Source: Piper betle (lineage: Eukaryota; Streptophyta; Magnoliopsida; Piperales; Piperaceae). From it: a stretch of 64,000 bases of DNA. Positions 22,201 through 33,304 of the stretch are shown in pieces. The translations under genes were made by a program, and so were the position numbers. The DNA is taken from positions 1-64,000 of the forward strand of contig JAURVB010002713.1 of assembly GCA_033002965.1 (NCBI GenBank). The letters run 5' to 3'. Below the pieces are notes generated by a model. That model did not search any database, was not told where the DNA came from, and saw only the letters and a program-made list of their open reading frames with translations. Within the stretch, counting starts at the first letter, position 1, and each line of letters starts with the position of its first letter.

Positions 22201-24095
22201 CGCCACCCCTGGCCGAGCATCTCGCTGGTAACAACCTCGCCCTACCGGCATGCCAATGTTGCGCCGGAAATCCAATTGGGTCGCTCTTCTTCTCCTCCAA
22301 CCAAAAGCAAAAAGAACAAATTCAGATCACGGGCGCTTCAAATCTCCAAAAAGAAAAAACTCAAACAAGAAATGACAAATCTTGCGCCGGAAACTGGCGA
22401 CGCCTGGGAACGAAATCAAGAGTGTAAACGATGAAATCACGATGACGAAAAGATAGATCTCGAGCACAACAAGAAGAAATGAGGATGGTGAAGAAGGGAA
22501 GGGGAGGTGGAATGTGTGAGCTTACCAAGAAGGTGGTCCGGTTGAGGGAGATCATGGCGGGCAGGGTATGGTGGAGGATGAGGGGGTTTGGGGGAGGGAA
22601 GAGGTAGAAGGAGGTCGGGCGGAGGAGGGTGGGCAGAGGCACAAGGGAGCCGCTGCGGACAGGCAGAGGCAGAAAGGGGCGTCTAGCACTGGCGAGGGAG
22701 GGGGAAGTATCGATTTTAGGTTTTAAATTTTTAATTTTACTTTTGCCCATAAGTAAATAATTTATTTATTAAAATACTTAGGTTATTTTCATTATTTACG
22801 CATAAAAACCAATTCTCCCATATTTACGCTCGATTTTAATCGGTCAAAATTGGCCGATTCTACGACTAATTTTTAACTAACTTATTTATCTCTTGTTTTT
22901 CAACAAGATGTGTTTTGATCCGATTCAAATAGAATGATTCCGAGCGGAATTCACCGATTTTTCTCAAACCCATGATTGGGATCGGCCGTCGGTCAAGATT
23001 GGTAGGGGCGCTATGGCGGAGGTGGTGGTGGTGACGATCTGCAGAGGCTTGGACATTGGTTGGACGAAAATTAGGTCGAAAAGTGCATTGAATCGACAAC
23101 CGGTGACGCATCGGCGGAGATGGGCGACTGGCGGACCGGGCCACGACAGTGGCCTCCGTGGGTTGTCTCAAACGATCGATCCTGGGAAGACGAAGCATGT
23201 GTGGGATGTCAGATTTACCGAAGGTGGCTCGCTAGAGCCAGAAAATGGCCTGAAAAGGTGGTTGCAGCGGTGATGGAAGAATGAAACAAAACTCGTTTGC
23301 TGGACGTTCGAACCCAGCGGCACCAATGGTGACGTGTGGGTATGGGCCGATAATCTGCCTCGAGGTGGTCAAGGTCTTACCAATTCTGTGGCCAGTGCTG
23401 AGGTGGCGGGGTCTCCGCCACCGCAGCCAGCCAGGCGGTGGCATGCAATGATGGTAAACATCCAAAACCGAGGCACATCACTTGGAAATAAATGGATGGA
23501 GGCTGCGAGCCTAGGATCTTGCCATGTGACATGATTTGAATGGTCGACAACTCCATGGCCTAGTGGACCCACCTATGGGCATATGCAGATACATATGGAT
23601 GGAAAGGCCGGATCGAGACAGTTCAAAGCCAAAATTGACTCGAGTTTTGAAAGTGACTCTATAGAGAGAATAAGTGCAATAAGGCCAAATGGGCCTCAGA
23701 ACCACTAACTCAATCAAGTTGGGCCCCGAAGGGCGCAATCCATTGATTCGAATTCATATGCTGCATGCAAATGAAATACCTAGAAAATCCCAAATGAATA
23801 CTACATGCTCCAACGGCTTAGATCTCAGCATAAAATCCTAGCTAACTCATAAAAATCATATGAATATATCATTTATACATTGATAACTCATTATATTCAG
23901 CATCATAACTAAAACTACTATATGCATGTCGGGCATACTCAGTCTCCATAGCATGTTCATATAGTCATCTGGCCCCATACTCATATTCTAAAAATTAGTT
24001 TGGCTCAAACTCGCCTCAAACCAGACTAGATACTAAGCCAAATAGGGAAAACTCAAATCTGGGTAAAAACTCTAACCTAAAAATAGGGTTTTACA
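19286..24095 (-). mobile_element. F1 5' LTR (about 4.8 kb, with insert)
   Basis: Bounded by TGTAACACC at 19,286 and GGGTTTTACA at 24,095. It is collinear with the 3' LTR except for about 2.2 kb at 21,190-23,460. The outer parts of that extra DNA (21,190-21,272 and 22,972-23,460) are GC-rich like other LTR bodies here, whereas 21,273-22,971 looks like a separate insert. No retroelement proteins are encoded. Confidence 0.7.
21273..22971. mobile_element. Possible TIR-bounded insert carrying gene-like DNA
   Basis: The left end and the reverse complement of the right end both begin GGG, pass through TTTGA and AAAAATCGG and then AATT, with TGAATCGG further in. These are candidate imperfect terminal inverted repeats. 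The middle (about 22,080-22,700) is GC-rich against an AT-rich background. On the minus strand it shows a pyrimidine-rich leader (about 22,700-22,570), a short ATG frame (22,556-22,527) followed by GTAAGC resembling a splice donor, and a 93-codon frame (22,300-22,019). I do not recognise either frame. A Pack-MULE-like capture of a host gene 5' end fits, but no target duplication was found. Confidence 0.35.
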
Positions 24096-24222
24096 TAAAT
24101 AAATAGTTAATGCTCATTAATCATGAATAAAAATAATATCATAGTTATACCATACATGAATATATAATTAATTACAAATAAATAATAACATATATGTGAA
24201 CAAGTAAACAGATAAATAAATT

Positions 24223-24255
<33 letters not shown>

Positions 24256-24261
24256 TACATA
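24096..24261 (-). mobile_element. F0 5' LTR, distal part
   Basis: It continues the LTR interrupted at 2,408, with AT-rich sequence containing GCTCATTAATCATGAATAAA similar to the family-F LTR near 3,770-3,800 and 20,620-20,640. It contains a (TA)n(CA)n tract at about 24,224-24,255 and ends where a new LTR-like start, TGTAACACCCC, appears at 24,262. Confidence 0.55.
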
Positions 24262-24390
24262 ATGTAACACCCCATTTTTATCGGTCCAAGGATGGGCTGG
24301 AGTGTGATGTTATAATTTGGAAAACGATTTGTTGGACTACCCAGCGTAAACCTTTGTGGGAAGCATATCTCAACCCTCGAGGACGCTTAG
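24262..24390 (+). other. Short unassigned repeat fragment
   Basis: 129 bases opening with TGTAACACCCC (LTR-like) and ending at the D element. It resembles an LTR edge in inverted orientation, but no counterpart elsewhere in the window was found, so its family is unknown. Confidence 0.3.
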
Positions 24391-26362
24391 TGTAAAGACT
24401 GTGAAAAAATAAAATAAAATAAAATATTTGACTCGGTGCGGAAGGAACGAACATTGGAGGTATTATTATTATTTATACTATATTCTCTACCTAGTTAATT
24501 CGACCCAGTTAATGTATTACATATTATTATTTACCCGGTTAAATGAAATGCTAGTGTTGGGGTGTTTTCTACATACCCTAGTTGTCTTTTACATTTTATA
24601 TTGTGTGAGGGGGCACCGCCCTCAGCATAGCCGCCGTCAATCTCTCATCTTCTTCTCCTCCATCGGTGCTGGCTTCTGTCTACTTGGTTATTCTTCCTAT
24701 TTCCATATTCTTAATTTTCATGCATGTATATTTTGAATTGATAATAAGCTTGATAATCATAAGAATTAAAGTCTTAAATCAACAAGAACGAAAAGAACTA
24801 AACTGGAAAATTTAAATCATGTCCATGGCCGGCGAGTCTGAAATGTTTGCAAGATGTGGTGACTGTAAACAAAAATTGCAAGGCATCCTCTCACACCCCC
24901 GACGGGCCCTCATGGCTGCTGGGTCAAAGGGATGGCTCGCTAGGACCCTTGTTTTTGATTGGTGGTGGAATTGCACTGGCGAGTGAGCGGATGTCGCAAG
25001 GACGAAGAAGGTGGTGGCGTTCCTATGAAAACAAACACTGTAATGGAAGATTCAGAGGTAAGATGCCAGTTGTTCTTCGTTGACAACATCAGGGTTTCCA
25101 CTACAGCAGTTCTGTCTGCTGGCACAGCGTACTGCCGACGACCTTCTCACCGGAATAATCTTCCTGTTTCGATGCCAGACTCAAGTAGCCGAACCTCCTG
25201 AATGGTAGCAAGGTGCAAGAAAGTGGTCATCTTGAGGTTGGAGAAGAAGGACGTGACCTGTTGTTGTGCCAAAGACGAAGGTGGAGAAGAGAAGAATGTC
25301 GGGGAAGAAGAAGATGTGCAGATCTGTAATTTATGCTTGACTCTATATGGCTCGATTGAAAAATAATAGAAACTCGTAATAAATCTTAAAAAATTTATCT
25401 AATGGGTTATAGGTTAAAGTTTCTAAACTAATGTACATTATTGTACGAAATCGCTATAAGTAATAAAAATACGGTAATGATAAACGATCAATAATTAATC
25501 GGCATATTACAGGCGATTAATTATTAAATCGGATGGTTATAAGTGATTAACAAAAATAAGATTTCACCTTACCATATTAACTTTAATATTAGGTAAGTAA
25601 AGTGACTATTTTAATAATAAGTTAATAAGGTAGAAAATGGTGTTATTAAATTATAATCGGTGTCAAAGAACCTAAATAGCATGCAAGAGGAAATGAACAA
25701 GGGTCCGGACCTTTATGGAGTTGAACAATTTAAAAATAATTGTATTAGAAATATCTTGAATTAGGGATGATACAAAATACTTTTATCATTCTCAATTAGA
25801 ACTACTTGATCTAATTGAATTGTCTATTACAAATGATATTAGATTAAAGATTAAAATGGTGACACTAAATCACTAAAGATTGGGTTCATCAATTATACAA
25901 GTCTCAAAGGAGAAATACACTAATAATAGTAATTAAATACTAAATGGTTGTTTTGGCAATTAGTAAAAGTGTGAATTATGAGTTTAGATAAGTGAAGCTG
26001 TAGCCCTGAATAAGTTAATATTTAAGAATTGTTGAATGTTGCATGGGCTAAGTGTTGTCGGAGCACTTATACATAGATGTGTATTTGGTCGTTTGGTTGT
26101 AATGCATTCCTAACTGAATAAAATTATGCTTCATCTCATAATTTATGTTCCTCATTCCGGATCAGGATCGTTGGTTCACGGTGCCATGAGTTTCAGTTAC
26201 GAGCTATCCAAGGTCTGCAATAATTATTTAAAATGTTGAGACTTGTGTGCCATATATAAATTGTAGACTTATTGCCATATTTAAATTCATGTTCTTGGAG
26301 TTATGCTGCACATCAATTATATTTTATGTGAGACCCGGGCCGGTTCGAGAGGGTCCGTTACG
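24391..26362 (+). mobile_element. D 5' LTR (about 1.97 kb)
   Basis: Starts TGTAAAGACTG and ends GGTCCGTTAC with the last base mutated (A to G). It shares the block order of family E (TATTA tract, AT-rich, AATAAA region near 26,118, conserved block), but has neither a minisatellite nor the splice-like motif. A GC-rich segment lies at 24,830-25,310. Its hairpin is altered to ATTATG...CATAAT, which keeps shorter pairing arms. Confidence 0.82.
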
Positions 26363-26364
26363 GG

Positions 26365-26376
26365 CGGTATCAGAGC
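26365..26376 (+). other. Primer binding site of D (tRNA-Met, one mismatch)
   Basis: CGGTATCAGAGC, two bases after the LTR end; only the first base deviates from the consensus. Confidence 0.85.
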
Positions 26377-26534
26377 ACCGTTTCCCACTAGCTCATACCT
26401 TGTGACTCAAGCAATCCTTGTTGAAAAGTCTAGTAATTATCTTTTCCCAAATTCGTTCACTCAACAAACCTAAGTCATAACTAAAGAGCAACATATTAAG
26501 GAACCATGATGGGAAAATGTTCTTTACGTTTCTG

Positions 26535-27085
26535 ATGAGGCAGTACACTCGTAGACGGGATGTCCGAAAGGTGGGCTGCGGAGGCTTCGAAGAAAAGGCC
26601 CGAATCCTGGGCAGCCATCAAGGGACTGGCCCCACGTCCCCAGTATCACCCCAGAGCCAGTGGTCAGGGATGACCAAAGGCGGGCAGGGTTAGCAGACCC
26701 GGGCGAGCGAGGGGAGCTTCCAAACCCAATGCCACTAGTAGTCTGACAAGTGTTGCCACCAGCTGTTGATGATAGTGACCGTTACACTGTGGAGAAGTTC
26801 AGGAAGAATGGAGCTGAGGTATTTATTGGAGGGATCGATCCAACAAAGACGGAGAGCTGGATAGACATTATCGAAAAGTGTTTAGGGCTCTATCTGTGCC
26901 CCACTGCCATCAAGTGAGGTTGGCAACATGCATGCTTCAGGAGGAAGCATCTTACTGGTGGAAATCCATGGAAAAAACCACATTCCATCGACGTGAGATT
27001 TCTTCCATCACGTGGGCAGAATTTGTGGCAGCTTTCAATGGACAATATTTTCTAGAGCCCGTTGTCCAGGAGAAAGCACTAGAGT
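26535..27085 (+). pseudogene. D gag remnant
   Basis: A start-like ATG at 26,535 is in the position of other gag starts, but the first codons are scrambled by small indels and the N-terminal part is deleted relative to 7,552-7,830. The conserved core is readable in pieces: EKFRKNGAEVFIGGID and ESWIDIIEK near 26,790-26,880, then FRALSVPHCHQVRLATCM and QEEASYWWKSMEKT from 26,883. It is cut after EKALEFA at about 27,085, where the DNA joins the protease-RT spacer. The CCHC zinc knuckle and protease are therefore gone. The frame changes at about 26,878. Confidence 0.8.
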
Positions 27086-28347
27086 TCGCCATTGACCTAG
27101 CACCTAGGAGTAACACCAATTTCTAAAGCACCATACCGCATGGCTCCAGCAGAACTCAAGGAGTTAAAGAGTCAACTAGAAGAGTTGTTGCTAGGCAGGT
27201 TTCATCCGACCAAGTACTTCACCCTGGGGAGCCCCTATTCTTTTTGTGAAGAAGAAGGATGGATCACTTCGGCTGTGTATTGACTATCGACAACTCAATC
27301 AAGTGACAGTCAAGAATCGGTACCCCTTACCGAGGATTGATGACTTGTTTGATCAGCTAAAAATAGCCGGAGTATTTTCTAAGATAGACTTGTGGTCTGG
27401 TTATCACCAGTTGCGAGTAAAGGAGTCAGACATACAGAAAACAGCTTTCCGAACATCGATATGGACATTATGAGTTTCTGGTCATGCCTTTTGGTCTAAC
27501 AAATGCACCAGCGGCCTTTATGTCACTCATGAACACAGTATTTCACGCATACTTGGACAAGTTTATTATCGTGTTTGTGGACGACATTCTAGTCTATTCA
27601 AATAATGAAGAAGAGCATGTGAAGCACCTGTCCATTACTCTTCAAGTTCTGAGAGAAAATCAACTGTTTGCCAAGTTCTCAAAGTGTGACTTCTGGTTGA
27701 AGGAGGTAAACTTCCTTGGTCATATTATCTCAAAGGCTGGAGTTGCAGTGGATCCATCAAAAGTGAAAGCAGTCACTGATTGGCCACAACCCAAGTCAGT
27801 CACTGACATCAGAAGCTTTCTTGGCTTAGCGGGTTACTACAGGAAATTCATTAAAGACTTCTCCTTAGTAGCATCGCCGATGACCAAGCTCACAAGGAAG
27901 GGAGTCAAGTTCGAATGGAGTAGTAAGTGTGAGGAGAGTTTCCAGTCTCTAAAGAAGAGTCTAACAACTACACTAGTCTTGACACTGCCAAATGGTAATG
28001 AAGGATTCGTAGTCTTCAGTGATGCGTCCCTGTTGGGTTTAGGATGTGTCCTTATGCAGGGAGGTAAAGTGGTGGCCTATGCCTCTCGTCAATTGAAGAA
28101 TCATGAGCAAAATTATGCAACCCATGACTTGGAACTGGCAGCAGTGGTTTTTGCCCTGAAGATTTGGAGACACTACTTGTATGGAGCCCAGTTCGAAGTC
28201 TTCACTGACCACCAGAGTTTGAAGTATATCTTCACCCAGAATGACCTTAACCTTCGACAGAGGTGGTGGCTAGAGTATTTGAAGGACTACGACTTCCAAA
28301 TCTTATACCACCCAGGGAAAGCAAATGTGGTAGCAGACATGCATTGA
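27086..28347 (+). pseudogene. D reverse transcriptase - RNase H
   Basis: RT fingers and palm are readable from about 27,130. The frame from 27,246 covers [14 protein letters not shown] and the [14 protein letters not shown] block, and ends near 27,473 because of an extra base near 27,455. The next frame (27,484-28,347) holds [12 protein letters not shown], the FVDD catalytic box (about residues 31-34), the thumb, and RNase H with its [28 protein letters not shown] and FTDHQSLKY blocks. A two-base insertion at VADMH near 28,338 shifts the frame at the RNase H end. It was clearly once functional and has few lesions, so it is useful for lineage placement (Tekay/Del-like). Confidence 0.88.
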
Positions 28348-29930
28348 GTCGGAAGAGCAAAGTGGACAAAGGTCAGCAGCTAGCTAGACTTTGGGCTATG
28401 TCAGCAGAAGTGGTGGCTATCAACCCTGTGGAGCAACTAACAGGGTTACTGGCAAATTTGGTTATTTCCAATGATTTAGTTGATCGTGTTAAGCTAGCAC
28501 AAATGGGCGATGAGGAGCTGAATGAAGTGATGGACAAGACTCTTGACATTGTAGCTGATTCCAATAGTGTGATCAGATTTAGAGGAAGGTTGTGTGTACC
28601 CAAGGATGATGCACTGAGCACGAAATATCTTGGAGGAGGCTCATCGCTCAAAGTTCTCGATACACCCTGGAGTTACTAAAATGTATCAGGATTTAAAGCA
28701 AACCTACTGGTGGATTGGGATGAAGAGGGATGTTGTGGATTTTGTCTCCAAGTGTCAGACTTGCCAACAGATCAAAGCCCAACATCAACTACCTGGAGGA
28801 CTATTGCAACCTTTAGAAATACCAACTTGGAAATGGGAGTGTGTCACATGCAATTTTATTGCAAAGCTCCCAAGGACTCAGAAGAAGCATGACTCCATAT
28901 AGGTGGTTGTGGACTGACTAACTAAGGTAGCTCACTTCATCCCCACGAAATCAATGAGGACTGAAGAATACCTGGTAGGATTACATGTCGACAATATTGT
29001 CAAGTTGCATGGGATTCCAAAGGAGATAGTCTCCGACCGAGATACCCTATTCACCTCACATTTCTGGGAAGCTTTCCAAAAAGCCATGGTGACCCAAATC
29101 AAGCTGAGTATAGACATATCATCCCCAAACTGATGGTCAGAGTGAGAGGACTATTCAAACTTTGGAAGATTTGTTACGAGCTTGCATTCTTGGCTGGGGA
29201 GGTGACTGGGTGAAACACTTAGCCTTGGCTGAATTGACCTACAATAACTCTTATCAAGCCAGTATAGGGATGGCACAATTTGAAGCCTTATATGGTAGGC
29301 CCTACAGGTCTCCATTGTGCTGGCTAGAGTCTACCGACATAGTTATAGTCGGGCCAGAGATGGATGGTGGAAAGCATTTGAAAAGGGTGACTCTCCTTCA
29401 ACAAATGCTTAAGGCAGCTCAGGATGGACAGAATAGTTGTGCTGATAATCGATGGAGGACATATAGTTCCAAGTTGGGAAGTTCGTGTACCCAAAGTCAT
29501 CTGCTAGAAAGGGGGTGATCAGATTTAGAACATCGAGGTGGATGAAAGCCAAGATTCATAGGACCGTTCCCAATTTTGGATCGGTTGGAAGTTGTGCATA
29601 TAGATTAGCATTTCCACCAAGCCTAGTTGAGAGTACACAATGTTTTCCATGTGTCAATGCTAAAGAACATATGTATGAGATGAAGATCATATAATCACAA
29701 AATTTGAAGACTTAGAGCTACAATCAAATTTTACCTATGAGGAAGAGCCGATTCGCATCCTGGCAAGAGAAATAAAGTCACGGAGGAACAAGGAAATTCA
29801 TTTGGTAAAAGTATTGTGGAAAAATAAGGGGTGAGGAAGCTACTTGGGAGACTGAACAAGAAATGGCAAAGAACTACCATAGACTATTCGTGGCATAAAA
29901 CTCTTATAATTGTACTAGCATGAACCGATA
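28348..29930 (+). pseudogene. D integrase with GPF/Y and chromodomain-like tail
   Basis: The N-terminal linker and HHCC region occupy 28,350-28,790 ([39 protein letters not shown]). The core follows to about 29,350, with TKAAHFIPTKS, SDRDTLFTSHFWE and [19 protein letters not shown] blocks spread over three frames and broken by a stop at about 28,902 and by indels near 29,110. GPF/Y-like residues appear near 29,560, and the tail to about 29,900 reads PIRILAREIK...KEIHLVKVLWKNKG and TWETEQEMAKNYHRLF. That tail matches the C-terminal chromodomain-like region of Tekay/Del chromoviruses, which is thought to steer insertion to heterochromatin. Confidence 0.82.
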
Positions 29931-30008
29931 CCAAAGAAATAATTATCATGACTGTTCTATTGCCTGTTATGATATTTTGGGGACGACATATTTCCATGTT
30001 GGGGAGAT
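29931..30008 (+). other. D 3' untranslated spacer and polypurine tract
   Basis: A short spacer after the pol stop ends in TTGGGGAGAT (29,999-30,008), directly before the 3' LTR start TGTAAAGTC. The same tract precedes the 3' LTRs of B1 and B2 on the minus strand. Confidence 0.8.
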
Positions 30009-30969
30009 TGTAAAGTCTGTGAAAAAAATAAAATAAAATAAAATAAAATATTTGACTCAGTCTGGGAATGATCGAACATTAGAAAATTATTATTATTATT
30101 TATATTATATTCTCTACCCAGTTAATTCTACCATGTTAATTATTATATTTTATTATTTACCCGGTTAAATAAATGCTAGTGTTGGGGGGCTTTCACATAC
30201 CCTAGCCGTCTTTTTCATCTTATATTGTGTGAGGGCGTCATCCTCACCTTCGCCACTTTCATTCTCTCATCTTGTTCTCCTCTACCAGTGCGGGCTTTCT
30301 TTCGCTTGGGTATTCTTCCTATCTCACTATTCTTAATTTTCATGCATGCATATTTTGAATTGATAATAGCCTTGATAATCATAAGAATTAAAGTCTTAAA
30401 TCAACAAGAAAAGAAAAGAACTAAACTGAAAATTTAAATCTTGTCCATGGTTGACGAGTCTGAAATGTTGGCAAGATGGGTAACTGTAAAAAAAAATTGC
30501 AAGGCATCCTCTCACATCCCCGACGGTCCCTTTGGCTGTTGGGTCGAAGGGAGGATGTAACGACCCGCCCGAACTAGACCAGGTGTTACTTAAAAATATA
30601 ATTTGTTGTAAACATAACATTCCAGAACATGAATTGTAATACTGCAAATAAGTCTAGAATTTATAAATCATAAAAATAAAACATGTTCTGATAGCATATG
30701 ACAATATATAAAATAACCGTCCCACAGTCTCGGACCGTTTCCCATAGCCACAATTATAACACAAGAGGGTAAAAAGGAAGTCCAATTTATTATCGATTTA
30801 CCATACCTAGGTTGGTAAAAGAACCACCAACCACACTTCTATTCTTCAGTCCAAAGCTGCTCACCTGCAGAGGCAATTCCGCGTTAGTGATAAAACCACT
30901 AAGCCGCATAATTAAATAAAACAAGTCAATAAAATCCCTATTATCGTTTCAAGAGTCTTTTAGTTGTTA

Positions 30970-31310
30970 TGAGCCTATGCCGAGCTCGTTATATGCTGGG
31001 AGGGGTGGCCACCCCATCTAGCTACCATCCCATGCATGCACACACACGCTACGTGGCCCACGGCCTGTAGTTACCGATATTTGCCATTGACTCACCCTTT
31101 CGGTATCACAAGTGCATAATGAGCCGTCTTGCGCCATTGCACCCTGTCACCTCTTTCAGCATGAGGGCAGGTGTTCAATCTTTCAGGGGGTGCTGCCTTG
31201 TGCCGAATTGAGTTGACCCCGGTTGCGTTCCGGCGCATGGTGGTCAGATACTCAAGTCGACCAAGACTCCCACATAGTAATTTTAATGGTGTGGCCCCGT
31301 GTTAGACTGA
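30970..31310 (-). repeat. Non-minisatellite module within E3, shared with 49,144-49,302
   Basis: This block replaces the 88-bp repeat array seen in E1. Its part at about 31,136-31,296 matches 49,144-49,302 in the same relative orientation, including CACCCTGTCACC and GACTCCCACATAGTAA. It therefore belongs to a second subtype of family-E LTR rather than being a one-off insertion. Confidence 0.6.
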
Positions 31311-32855
31311 GTCAATTCCTTGACCCCAGTTGCACTCGGTACATGGTGGTCGAATCTAGGCTCAGGTCGACCAGGGCTGCCAACAAGGGAAAATACAACA
31401 TTTCAAATAATTATACGGACCTGGATAGTTCGTAAGTGAACTTACAACTGTGACCAACGATCCTAATCTGAACGAGAACATAAAATTTTACACAAGTACA
31501 ATTTTATTTGAGTAGCAATGCATGCAACTACATGACTAATATATATATCATTATCAAAATTCAACAATATTAAATATTAAATTATTCATGTGATATAATC
31601 ATTTAAATCCTACTATACATTTTAAATTAATTATCAAAATCATAATTCACACTTAACAAATAATAAAATAATTATTAACTTATGAACAAATATTTAATTA
31701 CTATTATTAGTATATTTTCCTTTGAGATGCTAATTACTTAACTAACGATCTTGATGATTTAGTTTACGGTCTATAACTTTTAGTCGCTATCATTATTAAT
31801 AGTAATTTAATTCATTAAGTCGTTCGATTAAATTAATTGAATTAATTTTTATTATCTTAATTTAAAGATATTACTAATACAATTATTTTAAATTATTCAA
31901 CTCAATAATGTTTTGAACTTTATTTATTTTCATTATGCTATTTAGATTCATCGCTTGTGATTTTTACACGATTATATTTTAATAACCCATTTTCTACCTT
32001 ACTAACTTGTTATTAAAATAATCGCTTTACTTACCTAGTATTAAATTTAATATGGTAAAGGTGAAATCTTTATTTTATTAATCACTTATAACCATCCGAT
32101 TTAATTTAATTGCTTGTAGTACGCCGATTAATTATCGGCTGTTTATCATTACCGCATTTTTATTACTTATAGTGATTTCAGTATAATAATTAATTAGTTT
32201 AGTAACTTTAACCCATAGCCCATTAGAATAATTAATTTTAAAGATTTACTAGTAGTTAATATTATTTTTAACTCGAGCCGGTGTCGAGTCCACCCATATG
32301 TTACAAATTCGCCACCGAAGGATTCTTCTTCTTCTTCTTCTTCTTCCCGTTTGCGCTTCTCTTCTTCCAGCTTCGTCTTTGGCACAACTCCAGGTCACGC
32401 CCTCTTCTCCAACCTCAAGATCACTCCTTTCTTGCACCTTGCTCCAATTTAGATGTTCCACGACCTAAGGCCCACATCAAAACAGGAAAGTTCGTCCACC
32501 TTTGGACGACGTAGGGAAGAGGATTGTTCTCCCACATCCTAACCTTTGCTAGCATTAATTCCGGTGAGAAGGTTGTCTGTAGGTGACTGTGCCGGCGGTA
32601 GGACTCCCGGTTGAAACCACCATTCCAAACGACGGCGGCGGGTTGGAGGAAGAAATGAGCGCTGGTTTGCAGAGACAAGCCGCCACTCTCGTCATCCTTG
32701 CAACTCTGCCCATTTGTAGGTCAGATTTCCGCCACACATTGAAAACAAGGGACACGGTGAGCCATTCCTTCAACCCTGCAAGTAGTGAGGTCATCGGGGT
32801 TGTGAGAGGAAGCCTTGCAAACTCGTTTACAGTCGCCCATCTTGCCAACAATTTG

Positions 32856-33304
32856 TGCAACGACCCGGCCCAAAGTGCAACATAATGGGCCTAAGTCATT
32901 TCTTTAAAATGGTTAACCAAAGTTTAAAGATCTATAGTCCATTCCCACTTATAAACAGGATCTTCACCCAGTAGGTATTAGATGTGGAACTAAGTTGAGG
33001 CGATCTCACAATCCACCCACCTTAGGAAATTTCGTCCCCGAAATGCTTATACTTGGCCCGTTGCTAGCCCCAGCCCACGACCTTTTCGGCCCGTGACCGG
33101 CAGCCTAGCCAATCGTCCCTAGTCCAACCCACCATCTAACATGTAACCGAAGGTTGCTCTGATACACCTGTAACGACCCGGCCCAAAGGGTGCAACGTAA
33201 TGGGCCTCGTTATTTATTTAAAAGATCTATAGTCCATTCCCACTTATGAACAGGATCTTCTCCCAGTAGGTATTAGATGTGGGACTATGTTGAGGGATCT
33301 CACA
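32856..33304 (-). mobile_element. TRIM1: miniature LTR retrotransposon
   Basis: 449 bp. Terminal direct repeats lie at 32,856-33,010 (155 bp) and 33,169-33,304 (136 bp, with a deletion). Minus-strand order: LTR starting TGTGAGATCC, primer site complementary to initiator tRNA-Met (33,156-33,168, one base missing), about 145 bp of interior, purine-rich CCTAAGGTGGGTGGAT, LTR. A perfect target duplication ATTTG flanks it (32,851-32,855 and 33,305-33,309). There is no coding capacity; it depends on other elements for mobilisation. The same family occurs at 54,281. Confidence 0.9.

Larger units (their letters stand above)
2409..24095 (-). mobile_element. F1: LARD-like non-coding LTR retrotransposon
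   Basis: On the minus strand the order is 5' LTR (24,095-19,286), primer site (19,282-19,271), an interior without recognisable gag or pol, a purine tract (13,338-13,329) and 3' LTR (13,328-2,409). Flanking bases TAAAC (2,404-2,408) and TAAAT (24,096-24,100) are a one-mismatch target duplication. With E1 and E2 removed the interior is about 3.6 kb. Multi-kb LTRs plus a conserved-size non-coding interior are the hallmarks of LARD elements, which are mobilised in trans. The element lies within F0's LTR and is itself invaded by E1, E2 and a gene-like insert. The superfamily is undetermined. Confidence 0.7.

Noticed and set aside
22361..22750. 129-codon Pro/Ser-rich frame as a protein
   Set aside because: Composition and position suit a pyrimidine-rich leader plus a short exon with a GT donor rather than one coding frame; kept only as part of the gene-like insert.
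32194..32461. Glu/Arg-rich frames on the minus strand
   Set aside because: They come from a CTT/GAA microsatellite within the E3 LTR; no domain and overlapping frames.
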